From Euperipatoides rowelli (lineage: Eukaryota; Onychophora; Udeonychophora; Euonychophora; Peripatopsidae), in NCBI GenBank assembly GCA_003024985.2, contig PXIH01S0004618.1: a stretch of 12,606 bases of DNA; one strand, written 5' to 3'. Made by a program: the position numbers and the translations under genes. Shown piece after piece: positions 1 to 7,662 of the stretch. The first letter of the stretch is position 1. Each line of letters starts with the position of its first letter. The notes under the pieces are model-generated. The model was not told where the DNA came from. It did not search any database and was given only the letters and a program-made list of their open reading frames with translations.

Positions 1-902
1 TATATTGAATTATACAAGATTAAACAAGTAAATCATTGTTTAATGATTTTTCTAGTCAAATCTGCATCCACTGAGTTTTACATGGTAAATTCCCCGGTGT
101 ATATTCACTACGAAAGAAAATTTCTCATTTTCCACACTAGGGCCGAACCCGAGGTCAATCACCCGACCTCAGTATATGCTCAAGAACGCTGTGGCCAGAT
201 CAAAACCCCATGATCATGGCACCTTGGCAACAAAATTAAATTATTGTTCTTGTACTTTTTTTCTGTTTTTACTCTGGTGTAAACTTAGGCCGTATTTCTT
301 TTTTTAAAGTCAGCTTGAGCTCGGAGCAACTGTACACTCCCAGAGTCAGAGTATATACAGAGCAACACAGAGTCCAAGATGATTAAAATCCGCTAATAGA
401 GTAATAAAAGATGAAAAAAAAAGGAGAAAAGTAGGCTATTCAGTAGTTATTGATATCTCATTGACTGAAAACAAGAGCACCGGATTCCATTGGCCGAATA
501 CCAAATAGATAGAAATTATTTGGGAGGAGCTGAATAGGAAGCCGAATATTTCTAATATAGTATTTCATTACCATTTTATGATTGAAACATTTTTGAATCA
601 ATTTCTATTAAAATTCTATATGCATTTTATTTATTTTTTTAAAATAAATTTCCTGTTATCAATGAGAAATTTATTTAACGAGATGTTAATGCATTAATTA
701 TTCAAGAATTTTAAATTACTAATTATACTACTATGGGTTATTAAAGAGCCGGCATACTGAGTAAAAAACCCTTTGAAGATATTCTTAGCCAGAGGAAAAA
801 AATGTTCCATAACCGGCTGTTGTGTTTGCTCTCACACAATTCTGATGTAGGTATAATAACATATAACACAGTATGGTTATATAAACTAAATACTTTATTT
901 AC
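1..902. other. Left flank, no gene recognised
   Basis: AT-rich sequence with no credible coding exon. The one open frame here, on the - strand at 741-953, has no recognisable domain and runs into the Gypsy LTR, so I treat it as chance. A more GC-rich block at about 140-225 contains an inverted repeat, gaggtc...gacctc, and on the - strand a weak box-B-like ggttcggcc; this could be an old SINE fragment but is not provable. A perfect 8-bp inverted repeat (aaatcatt, loop gttt, aatgattt) lies at 30-49. A ttggccgaatacc/agccgaatattt motif cluster at about 480-560 resembles one at 6780-6850 on the other side of the retroelement nest. Confidence 0.5.
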
Positions 903-1063
903 TGTACTAGACTTACAATACAGTATATCAAAGAACAGTCTGAGCTGCTGCATGTAGCTGTTTCCGTTGGAAAAGTCATGTGACTACTAGCTGCTGTTAC
1001 CGTATAGTTCCAGCCGCCCTCTAAAGTAGAAAGGTAGTATAGAGGGCACACCTATACACAACA
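903..1063 (-). repeat. Gypsy 3' LTR
   Basis: This 161-bp copy aligns along its whole length with 6370-6530, with about 13 differences and two compensating 1-base indels by eye. It has the TG...CA ends expected of an LTR. In - strand orientation it follows the pol stop codon and a purine-rich tract, which makes it the 3' LTR. An internal inverted repeat, gccctcta...tagagggc (about 1015-1047), could form a hairpin in the transcript. Confidence 0.88.
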
Positions 1064-1070
1064 TCTCTTC
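1064..1070 (-). other. Gypsy polypurine tract
   Basis: On the - strand the bases gaagaga lie directly before the 3' LTR (TGTTGTG...). A purine tract in this position primes plus-strand DNA synthesis in LTR retrotransposons. It is short but exactly placed, and it supports both the - strand orientation and the LTR boundary at 1063. Confidence 0.65.
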
Positions 1071-1093
1071 ACCAAAAAAAAACTGACTTTTTT

Positions 1094-1326
1094 TTATAAG
1101 TCCAAACATATTGGTGCTTTGCGAATTCTTCCAGATTGCCATACTGAGTTAAAGTCCCTTTTTAGTATTGTAGTGTCCTCTGTGGGTTTTTGTATCACTT
1201 TGTAAGGTTCTGGTTCGATCATTGGAAGTTCCTTGCTTATTACTACTCCCGTTTGTCTCTTCTTCCTGTCATCTTTGACAAAAATTGTATAAGGTATGTC
1301 TCTAAACCACTCTGATTTGGTATTAA
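1094..1326 (-). pseudogene. Gypsy pol C-terminal tail (distal part, cut off by Copia)
   Basis: Read on the - strand from the Copia insertion point, this segment stays open for about 77 codons and ends at a TAA (1094-1096). The peptide is lysine/arginine-rich and ends RKAPICLDL, resembling the basic end of many Gypsy pol proteins (RKxPxxLxL). Counting one copy of the attaa duplication, its frame continues directly from the segment that ends at about 4475, which shows that both were one reading frame before Copia inserted. It is intact itself but separated from the rest of pol by 3.1 kb. Confidence 0.75.
1322..1326. repeat. Target-site duplication of Copia (left copy)
   Basis: The bases attaa directly precede the 5' LTR and are matched exactly by attaa at 4470-4474 after the 3' LTR. 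Five base pairs is the usual duplication size for Ty1/Copia integrases. The duplicated site lies within Gypsy pol coding sequence. Confidence 0.9.
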
Positions 1327-1768
1327 AGTTATAATATAATGTGTGGTGTCACTGATGATAATGATTGATTAGTTATCCTATTTTATTTCAATTTTTTTTT
1401 ATTATGACAATATAATTATGTCAAAACATTTATAACAGTTAAATGATAATATTTACATCAACATTGATTTAATTAATCTCATTGTAAATAAGTTAATTCA
1501 GTAACACTAATTTAGTGGACTTTAAAAATATAAGCTATCCAATTTATGTATTATTAATCTAACTGCTTTTATATGCTATAATAATTTTAATTCTTAATAA
1601 TGACAGGTGACTGATGTCACATGATGTATGCCTCGCTATGCATGCTAGTCTAGCTTGGGTACGCTATCTTGTCTTGTGCTGTAGCCATCTTGTCTGGATG
1701 TAATTTAAAACGTGTTGCATTAAAGTATTTGAAATTGTATTTTTGCATGCAATTAGTGGGTTCCAACA
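1327..1768 (+). repeat. Copia 5' LTR
   Basis: This 442-bp repeat matches the 3' LTR at 3985-4469. It ends with ...gtgggttccaaca directly before the primer binding site. The first base is A where the 3' LTR has T, so its start is AG rather than TG, a point mutation at the terminus. It lacks 15-bp and about 26-bp segments found in the 3' LTR. The aaaatataag at about 1525-1534 is a plausible TATA-like promoter element, not proven. Confidence 0.92.
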
Positions 1769-1783
1769 GGTTATGGGCCCAGC
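1769..1783 (+). other. Copia primer binding site, complementary to the anticodon arm of initiator tRNA-Met
   Basis: GGTTATGGGCCCAGC lies immediately after the 5' LTR. It is the exact reverse complement of GCTGGGCCCATAACC, the anticodon stem-loop (CAT anticodon) of eukaryotic initiator tRNA-Met as I know it. Drosophila Copia and some relatives are known to prime from an internal, cleaved half of this tRNA rather than from the 3' CCA end. The 15-base match and its exact position make this a confident call. Confidence 0.88.
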
Positions 1784-1859
1784 CAGTCAGGTTTGTTAAA
1801 ATTTCAATCGTATAAACTTAGCGCTACCACGTGTATGATCAACACTACCAACTTTAACA

Positions 1860-2358
1860 ATGGAAAAATTTATGCAAGAGTGGATTATAGACACTTTTTC
1901 AACACAACATACTGTATATGTAGATCTATAGAAGAACTGAATAACTCGCAATATATAGAAAACAGAAGATTAACAATATTATGTACGGTGAATTGCAAAG
2001 TGATGGCGAAGCTACCGGTAATGTCGTATTACCACAGAACGATCAAAAAATGCAACTTACACACATTCTAATTGTGCCATCTTTAAAGAATAATATAATT
2101 TCCACCGGCCAATTAATCAAAGAGGGATATGAGATCTTCTTTGAAGGGGTAACCTGTATTATAAAGAAAGGGGACAAAGAACACATAACGTGCATTTCCA
2201 CACATCAAGGAAATAGCCTCCGTGTGGTTAAATTATCTCGGGTTCAAGGAACATTTGATACACCAGATGAAATCGATTGCTCAGATAATCTTAATAGCGA
2301 AACACTAATCATTAATCATCAAACCTCTACTTCTTTTTTTGCAAAACTCCTGCAATAA
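1860..2358 (+). pseudogene. Copia protease and following linker region (gag deleted)
   Basis: One frame reads EWIIDT at about 1878-1895, matching the WxxDSG/DTG start of the Copia aspartic protease, with a QH shortly after as in the family. The Gly and Ala that should follow D-T are lost and replaced by Phe, so the active site is broken. After a frameshift, 1981-2358 reads LTHILIVPSLKNNIISTGQL followed by IKEGYEIFF, the well-conserved segment between protease and integrase. The next expected block (WHxRLGH and integrase) is absent. No gag or zinc knuckle fits in the roughly 100 bases between the primer site and protease, so gag has been deleted. Confidence 0.75.
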
Positions 2359-2388
2359 AGGGAATACACACACAATCCAATGTTTATT

Positions 2389-3430
2389 GACAGAGGTAAA
2401 GGATGAACCAGAAGACTGAATGACATTCTATACAAGCCTAAGAAGGAACAAAAACTATGGTTTAAGGCAATGGAGGAGGAAATATCCACAATGGAGAGAA
2501 ACAAAGTAGGGACAATAGAGGAGCCACCCACTGGTATTAAACCCATCACATGTAGATGGACATTCTCCATAAAGAAAGACTACCAAGGCAACCTAGTTAG
2601 ACTATGAGTCAGATTAGTGGCAAAGGGTTGCAACCAAATCCATGGAGTAAATTACGACGAAACATACNCACCTGTGGTGAGACACGAGTCCATCAGAGCC
2701 CTCTTGTCTATTGCTGGTAATCTGAAATTACACACTACCCACTGTGACATTAGTTCAGCATTTCTCTACGGTCAATTAGATGATATATATATGCGAGGAC
2801 CACCCGGACCCTGGAACGATATAAATCAACATTCCTATAGACTTAAACCAATCTATCTACGGGCTAAAACAGGCCGCAAGGATTTGGAATGCAAGAGTAA
2901 ATAAATCACTTAACGATTGCAACACAAAGTATTGCAGACCCTTGTCTATACATTCACCACAATACTTACGTTATTATCCATGTTGATGATATCTTGTTTA
3001 TTGGACCCAATATGATAAAGATTCAAAATACCATTGATACATTATCCATGGAATATGAAATCAAAAATTTGGGGCCTGTTAAATGCTACCTGGGAATCAT
3101 CATGGAATGGAATGAAACAGATTCTTATTATTGCATTCATCAAAATCCTAAAATTGAAAAGCTGTTTATTACATATGACATGATGGACTGTGTTCCTAAA
3201 CAGACCCCGATGGAACCTGGATTCCAAAAGGGTGCAGTTCATACCACCAGTCCCAGTCAGGACTCTATCAGCCAATATCAACAATTAATAGGATCCCTTA
3301 TGTATCTAAGTCTCGTATCGAGACCAGATATTCACTTAGCCGTTAATTTACTCGGTAGACGAGTAAGTAGTCCCACTGTAAACAATTGGAATGCTGCCAA
3401 GAGGGTGGTGAGATATTTAAAAGGAACAAC
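2389..3430 (+). pseudogene. Copia reverse transcriptase remnant
   Basis: It starts with LLTEVKDEPED, typical of the lead-in to Copia RT, and continues with WFKAMEEE, CRWTFSIKKD, LVAKGCNQ, VNYDETY-PVV, DISSAFLYG, IYMRGPPG, then SIYGLKQA in a shifted frame. The polymerase motif reads HVDDILF at 2979-2999, with the usual Tyr before VDD changed to His but both Asp kept. Downstream are KNLGPVKCYLGI and QLIGSLMYLSLVSRPDI. Defects include a frameshift at about 2417, a TGA stop at about 2605, a frameshift at about 2846 and another before the VDD motif. Position 2668 is an ambiguous base. The domain is recognisable end to end but cannot be translated as one protein. Confidence 0.88.
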
Positions 3431-3977
3431 CAATATGGGGTTGCAGCTTGGAGGCCCTTCCCACCTAATATTGACTTCTTATTGTGATGCTGATTGGGGC
3501 GGGGACCTCCCCTCCCGCAAATCTACCTCCGGACAAATACATTTGTTAGGGATAGCGCTATCTCCTGGAAGGTCAAGAAACAATCATGTATCGCAATACC
3601 TACCGCCGAAGCAGAATATGTGTCTGCTGCCATTTGCCTACAAGAACTGTTATGGCTGCATAGACTGCTTGGTGACCTCAATCAAAAACAATTACTTCCA
3701 ACCCCTATCTTTACAGATAGTCAAAGTGGGATATGTATGGCCTCATCTCCTAAGCTTTCCTAAACACATCGACTTAAAGTATTATTTTTTGAGAGACCAT
3801 GTAGAAAAAGGAGTGGTCGAGTTAAAATTCATTCCCTCCGACAAACAAACAGCTGATATCTTTATGAAACCACTTCCGAAAGACTCATTCACAAAACACA
3901 GACAAAGCTTGGGAATTATTAATCATATTACATTGCCCAATATTAACACTTGTTGTAACAGTGACACTACCCATTGA
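3431..3977 (+). pseudogene. Copia RNase H with two compensating frameshifts
   Basis: Reads SYCDADWGGDLPSRKSTSG (catalytic Asp at 3486-3488). It then slips about 3546-3553 into the next frame for AISWKVKKQ, TAEAEYVSAA, LLWLHRLLGDL and FTDSQSG, and slips back near 3760 for KHIDLKYYFLRDHV and ADIFMKPLP. The frame that contains the two ends stays open over the out-of-frame middle, giving a long open frame (2994-3977) whose centre is not RNase H. The TGA at 3975-3977 overlaps the polypurine tract. All expected acidic residues are present across the frames, so the domain decayed mainly by indels. It could partly reflect assembly errors. Confidence 0.88.
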
Positions 3978-3984
3978 GGAGGAA
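3976..3984 (+). other. Copia polypurine tract
   Basis: GAGGAGGAA lies directly before the 3' LTR (TGTTATAATAC...). This is the expected position and composition for the plus-strand primer of an LTR retrotransposon, and it fixes the left edge of the 3' LTR at 3985. Confidence 0.85.
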
Positions 3985-4469
3985 TGTTATAATACAATGT
4001 GTGGTGTGCACTGATGATAATGATTGATTAGTTATCCTATTTATTTCAATTTTTTTATTTATTATGACATAATATATGTCAAAACATTTATAACAGTTAA
4101 ATGATAATATTTACATCAACATTGATTTAATTAATCTCATTGTAAATAAGTTAATTCAGTAACACTAATTTAGTGGACTCTAAAAATATAAGCTATCCAA
4201 TTTATGTATTATTAATCTAACTGCTTTTATATGCTATAATAATTTTAATTCTTAATAATGACGACAGGTGACTGATGTCACATGATGTATGCCTCGCTAT
4301 GCATGCTAGCCTAGCTTGGGTATGCTATTTTGTCTTGTGCTGTAGCCATCTTGGCTGAATGTAATTTAAAACGTGTTGCATTAAATTAATCGAATTTAAA
4401 GTATTTGAAATTGTATTTTTACATGCAATTATATTTTAACTTAGTTAGTTAGTTTAGTGGGTTCCAACA
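3985..4469 (+). repeat. Copia 3' LTR
   Basis: A 485-bp copy of the 5' LTR with intact TG start and ...ttccaaca end. It contains a 15-bp segment (ttaatcgaatttaaa, about 4387-4401) and an about 26-bp segment with ttagttagttagttt (about 4430-4455) that the 5' LTR lacks. Its right part is repeated in the tandem duplication that follows. Confidence 0.92.
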
Positions 4470-4730
4470 ATTAAGTCCTATTTCTCTTATTTGGTCGATG
4501 TGCCTTCTCCAGGTACATCCATCATCCAACTTAACTATGTAATGTTTACCTGGATGTAATTTAAAACGTGTTGCATTAAAGTATTTGAAATTGTATTTTT
4601 ACATGCAATTATATTTTAACTTAGTTAGTTAGTTTAGTGGGTTCCAACAATTAAGTCCTATTTCTCTTATTTGGTCGATGTGCCTTCTCCAGGTACATCC
4701 ATCATCCAACTTAACTATGTAATGTTTACC
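4356..4730 (+). repeat. Tandem duplication of the Copia LTR end plus Gypsy flank
   Basis: Copy 1 (4356-4550, 195 bp) and copy 2 (4551-4730, 180 bp) are head-to-tail. Each contains the last part of the Copia LTR, the attaa target duplication and about 80 bp of Gypsy pol. They are identical over the final 110 bases. Copy 2 lacks the 15-bp segment of copy 1 and has tgga where copy 1 has tgaa; in both respects it agrees with the 5' LTR. The duplication postdates the Copia insertion because it spans the junction. The 5' LTR-like features suggest that it arose from another allele or before copy 1 changed, or that it is an assembly artefact. Confidence 0.9.
4470..4474. repeat. Target-site duplication of Copia (right copy)
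   Basis: The bases attaa follow the 3' LTR and match 1322-1326. The same five bases appear again at 4650-4654 only because of the later tandem duplication. Confidence 0.88.
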
Positions 4731-5530
4731 TAATTTCTTTGTAACTCTTCAAAATTTCCACTTTTCTCCAAAGTAATATTGTACTGATGCTCTTGTATAT
4801 ATCTCTAGACTTCTTATTTTCTTGTCCTTTGTTTCTCTTTGTATTGTTTCTTCTGGTTTAATGAGATCAATTCTGGATTGAATCTCTCTTCCAAACATTA
4901 AGTTGCTAGATGTTTCTCCCATAATACTATGTGGCATTTCCTGTATTGCAATAATATTGTAACTGTACTTTTTGTGATGTAACTCCTGATTTTCTAATGG
5001 ACTTTAGTGCTTTCTTTAAGGTTTGTAAAAAACCTTTTAACTTGCCCATTGCTTGCGGGGTGATATGGTGCTACCAATTTATGTTTCACTTCATTATTCT
5101 TTAAAAATATTCCAAACATATATGCTGTAAACTGCGTTCCATTATCTGAAACTAGAGTTTTTGGTAGTCCAAACTGCACAAAAATCTTCCTGCAAATTTC
5201 TATTGTAGTCCTAGCAGTTATGTTTTTTGTAAAATTTACCTCAAGCCACTTAGTGAATGCGTCCACTAAAAGAAAATAGTATCCTCCATTAAATGGTCCT
5301 GCATAGGCAATATGTACACATTGAAATGGTGCTGTAGGTGCTTCCCAAGTATGTATTGGTACCTTCACTGGATTATTTTTATTTTTGTTACATTCATAAC
5401 ATTCTTTGATGGTTACTTCATAGGTCTATACCTGGCCACCAATAACTTCTAGCTAAAGCTTTTGTTTTTACGATTCAAAAATGTCCAGTATGAAGTTCNT
5501 CTAGTATATTTCTTCTCAAAATTTTTGGTA
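4475..5530 (-). pseudogene. Gypsy integrase remnant with mutated catalytic residues
   Basis: Going down the - strand: a zinc-finger region with LHTGHF at about 5505-5480, ARSYWWPGID near 5440, then CYECNKN. The catalytic core lies at 5368-4994 with HIAYAGPF, VDAFTKWLEV, VSDNGTQF and YHPASNGQVKRF. Next come SIMGETSSNLMFGRE (4937-4749) and KLDDGCTWRRHIDQ toward the Copia junction. Of the DD35E triad, Asp 1 is Ala (codon 5306-5308), Asp 2 is intact and Glu is Lys (codon 5036-5038). The 53- and 35-residue spacings confirm the assignment. Frameshifts lie near 5425 and between 4994 and 4937, with an in-frame TGA after EKWKF. Position 5499 is ambiguous. The last part (4551-4730) is in the tandem duplication. 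Confidence 0.9.
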
Positions 5531-6369
5531 TGAATACTCTTTGTTCTCATAATATAGCCTCCTTGTAATGCAAATTCCATTTGATCTATTTGAAAGCTGT
5601 CTTGCTTATCCATTTTTCGTCCAGTTTGTAATCCTTCTANTAATTTTTGTAAAGTTGCATCTTTTCTGGTTTCATATGCTAATTTCTCTGCTGTAATTGG
5701 TAATGAGTAAATTTGGTTTAGTTCAAATATATCTGTTACATCATAATCCTATAAATCCTGATTATCAGTAGCATCTGCATTTCCATGTAACTTCGTATTT
5801 TTGTGTTGAATTTCATATTTAAAAGATTATAAATAAATAGCGTAATGATGTACTGGTACTTTAACATTTGGCGAAAATATTTGTATTAAAGGTTGATTGT
5901 CCGTAATCAGTGTAAATTTTCGTCCATAAAGATACTGAAAAAATTTCTTTACTCCATAAACTATTCCATATTCTTCTTTATCAATTTGTGAATACCTTTG
6001 TTGAGTACTATTCAACATTTGTGATGCAAACTGTATGGGTCTTTCCGAACCATCTGGAAAACGATGTGAGATGACTGCTGCCACTCCATAAGGTGGTTCA
6101 TCTGTTGTTAACAATAATGGTAATTTAGGATCAAAATGAATAATACTTTTTTAGATTGTAATGTTTGTTTTGCTTTTTCAAATGCTATTTGACATTCTTT
6201 CTTCCATATAAATTTTCTTCCTTTTTCAAGCAATTTATTTAGGGTAGTAATATTTCACTAGCTTTTTCAATAAAACGTCTATAGTAATTTATCAATCTAA
6301 TAAATGCTCTTACTTGAGTTTGGTTCTTGGGCACTGATACTTTATGTATAGTTTGTACTTTTCTGGCAT
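5531..6369 (-). pseudogene. Gypsy RT C-terminus, RNase H and connector remnant
   Basis: Starts at 6369 inside RT with KVQTIHKVSVPKNQTQVRAF and NYYRRFIEKA, the thumb/connection segment. Frameshifts near 6240 and 6150 interrupt it. The RNase H domain at 6114-5827 is clear: LTTDEPPYGVAAVISH, ERPIQFASQML, YSQIDKEEYGIVYGVKKF, YLYGRKFTLITDNQPL. The catalytic acids at residues 5 (Asp), 47 (Glu) and 72 (Asp) of this stretch are kept. Below 5827 come stops and a recognisable connector with KLHGNADA, then a region rich in Gln/Lys toward the integrase zinc finger. Position 5640 is ambiguous. Finger and palm of RT, including the YxDD motif, are absent because the 5' LTR abuts 6369. Confidence 0.88.
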
Positions 6370-6530
6370 TGTATTAGACTTATAATACAGTATATCAAAG
6401 AACAGTCTGAGCTGCTGCGTGTAGCTGGTTCCATTGGAAAAGTCATGTGACTACTAGCTGCTGTACCTTATAGTTCCAGCCTCCCCTCTAAAGTAGTAAG
6501 GCAGTATAGAGGGTGCTCCTATACAAAACA
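6370..6530 (-). repeat. Gypsy 5' LTR
   Basis: Full-length partner of 903-1063, TG...CA. On the - strand no primer binding site follows; instead the next bases are RT coding sequence. The sequence just outside (ccggctaagc) does not match the flank of the other LTR. The same gccagcc/ccctctaaag inverted-repeat region is present, slightly altered. Confidence 0.86.
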
Positions 6531-7374
6531 CCGGCTAAGCTGGGAATCGGACTTGTGGTATTTCCAGCATATAACCTCAACTTGATAGCAGCCGGCATCG
6601 CCACTGACAGAACCACCAAGTCAGGACTTCTGTACGGTATTCGTTTATTCAAAATAAAATAACTTATTTTTCATGAACTTTGAATTATCACAGGTATTTT
6701 AAATTATTAATGTGAAAAATTTGAAAAAAAAAAAAAAACTAATTTTATAAGAACTCCGCTTCTAAATTGTTCATTATAAACTATTCGGCCGGATATAAAT
6801 AATGGAAAAATGACCGGTATTTGGCCAGAGCCGAATGCGAAGCCCATATTCAGTGTACCCCTAGTGAAACCCATTTTTTTCAGAATTTAAAAAAATAGTC
6901 ACTACTGTTGTAAATGATCTTGTACTCAAAATTGTGAAGTAAGTAATGCCTAGAAAAAGGCCAAGCCAGTTAAGTCATATTTGACACATATGAATATCAT
7001 TGAAGTCTATTTTTTCCCTCCATTTTGGATTTTGATTGTGTTATGATGCATTGTCGGTACTACTCTGAACAAAAAATAGTGATACAGAATGTTCCAATTT
7101 TTAAAAATCCGACATTTGAATTCAGTTTTTAAAAAAAACATATATCTTTAGTGGCGACTTTGAACAAATGAAGTTTGACACAACATAAGTTTATCCTTTT
7201 TCAGCCAACCTTCTTGCATATACCATTCAACATTTACTACATTTCAAAACAACTAAGAAACTTTCTGGCAATTTTTGCTAAACAAGTGTGTAACCTCATT
7301 AAAATTTTGTAAATAGAAATTATTTCTGGATATATTATATATCAGTATGTAGATATATCTAAATATAACCTTAC
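6531..7374. other. Non-coding stretch between Gypsy and FN3 exon
   Basis: No exon recognised on either strand. A 15-base A run sits at 6724-6738. At 6780-6860 there is a cluster of ttcggcc/ggccga motifs (ttcggccggatat, ggtatttggccagagccgaat) followed by attcagtgtacccctag. The motif style and the ending recall the terminal parts of some hAT-like elements, but no matching inverted end or 8-bp duplication was found. The rest is AT-rich and featureless; if the - strand gene continues, this is the start of the next intron. Confidence 0.45.
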
Positions 7375-7662
7375 CTGTAATGGTGGTTGTAACGGTAAGA
7401 GATTGGCTCCATTTGGAGCAAAACTTTGAATTATCTTTTGCTGTACAAGCTCTCATCTTAACACTGTATTCTGTATCACTCCTTAAATTTCCAATTTCTA
7501 ATAGTGTCATGTTTGTGGAAAACTGCGTCTCGGTATCATTCTTCAAAATAATGATATATTCACTTATTTCCCCATTTGGTATTTTAGGCGGAGACCAGCT
7601 TAATGTTATACTTGTTTCATTATGTCTCACAATAATAAAATTCTGTGGACTATCTTCGGGAG
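7375..7662 (-). CDS. Internal exon encoding one complete fibronectin type III domain
   Basis: On the - strand a pyrimidine-rich acceptor (ctatttttacag) precedes 7662 and a donor GTAAGG follows 7375. The 288-nt exon is phase 1 at both ends, the classic pattern for shuffled FN3 exons. Translation starts (after a split Ala codon) PEDSPQNFIIVRHNETS, then ITLSWSPP with the core Trp of strand B, EYIIIL of strand C, IGNL before strand F, TEYSVKMRACT with the core Tyr, and ends SLTVTTTIT. Three N-glycosylation sequons (NET, NDT, NMT) fit an extracellular position. Two Cys (ACT and FCS) could form a local disulfide. It may belong to an adhesion protein or receptor phosphatase-like protein; the gene identity cannot be told. 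It joins in phase to the exon at 10806-10961. Confidence 0.88.

Larger units (their letters stand above)
1327..4469 (+). mobile_element. Ty1/Copia LTR retrotransposon, internally deleted, inserted in Gypsy
   Basis: A 3143-bp element in the order 5' LTR, primer binding site, protease region, RT, RNase H, polypurine tract, 3' LTR. It is flanked by the 5-bp duplication attaa. Intact Copia elements are usually about 4-6 kb; this copy lacks gag and the integrase that should lie between protease and RT. The integrase deletion point falls at about 2358-2385. The coding parts carry at least five frameshifts or stops. The two LTRs differ by only about nine substitutions, plus indels of 15 and about 26 bases and several 1-3 base indels. 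The insertion is therefore young compared with the decay of its coding sequence. Confidence 0.93.
903..6530 (-). mobile_element. Ty3/Gypsy LTR retrotransposon, 5'-truncated, interrupted by Copia
   Basis: Two 161-bp direct repeats, each starting TGTA and ending ACA on the + strand, bound a - strand pol remnant ordered RT end, RNase H, integrase, C-terminal tail, polypurine tract, LTR. This order (integrase after RNase H) is the Ty3/Gypsy arrangement. Gag, protease and most of RT are absent: RT coding sequence starts directly against the 5' LTR at 6369/6370. The internal region is split by a Copia insertion at 1327-4469. The LTRs differ at about 13 of 161 positions by eye, so the copy is fairly old. 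Bases outside the LTRs (tttac before 903, ccggc after 6530) do not match, so no target duplication is seen. Integrase motifs and the arginine/histidine-rich segment after the core look Mag-like, but clade assignment is only a guess. Confidence 0.9.

Noticed and set aside
140-225. SINE or tRNA-like sequence on the - strand
   Set aside because: Only a weak B-box-like ggttcggcc and one hairpin; no acceptable A box at the right distance.
741-953. Open frame of 70 codons on the - strand
   Set aside because: It overlaps the Gypsy LTR, has no recognisable domain and no splice context.
1793-2071. Open frame that could be taken as a Copia gag
   Set aside because: No gag motif or zinc knuckle; the protease start EWIIDT lies in another frame through the same bases.
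808-6540. Shared accggct near 812 and 6529 as a Gypsy target duplication
   Set aside because: The left copy lies about 90 bases from the LTR edge, so it cannot be a target-site duplication.
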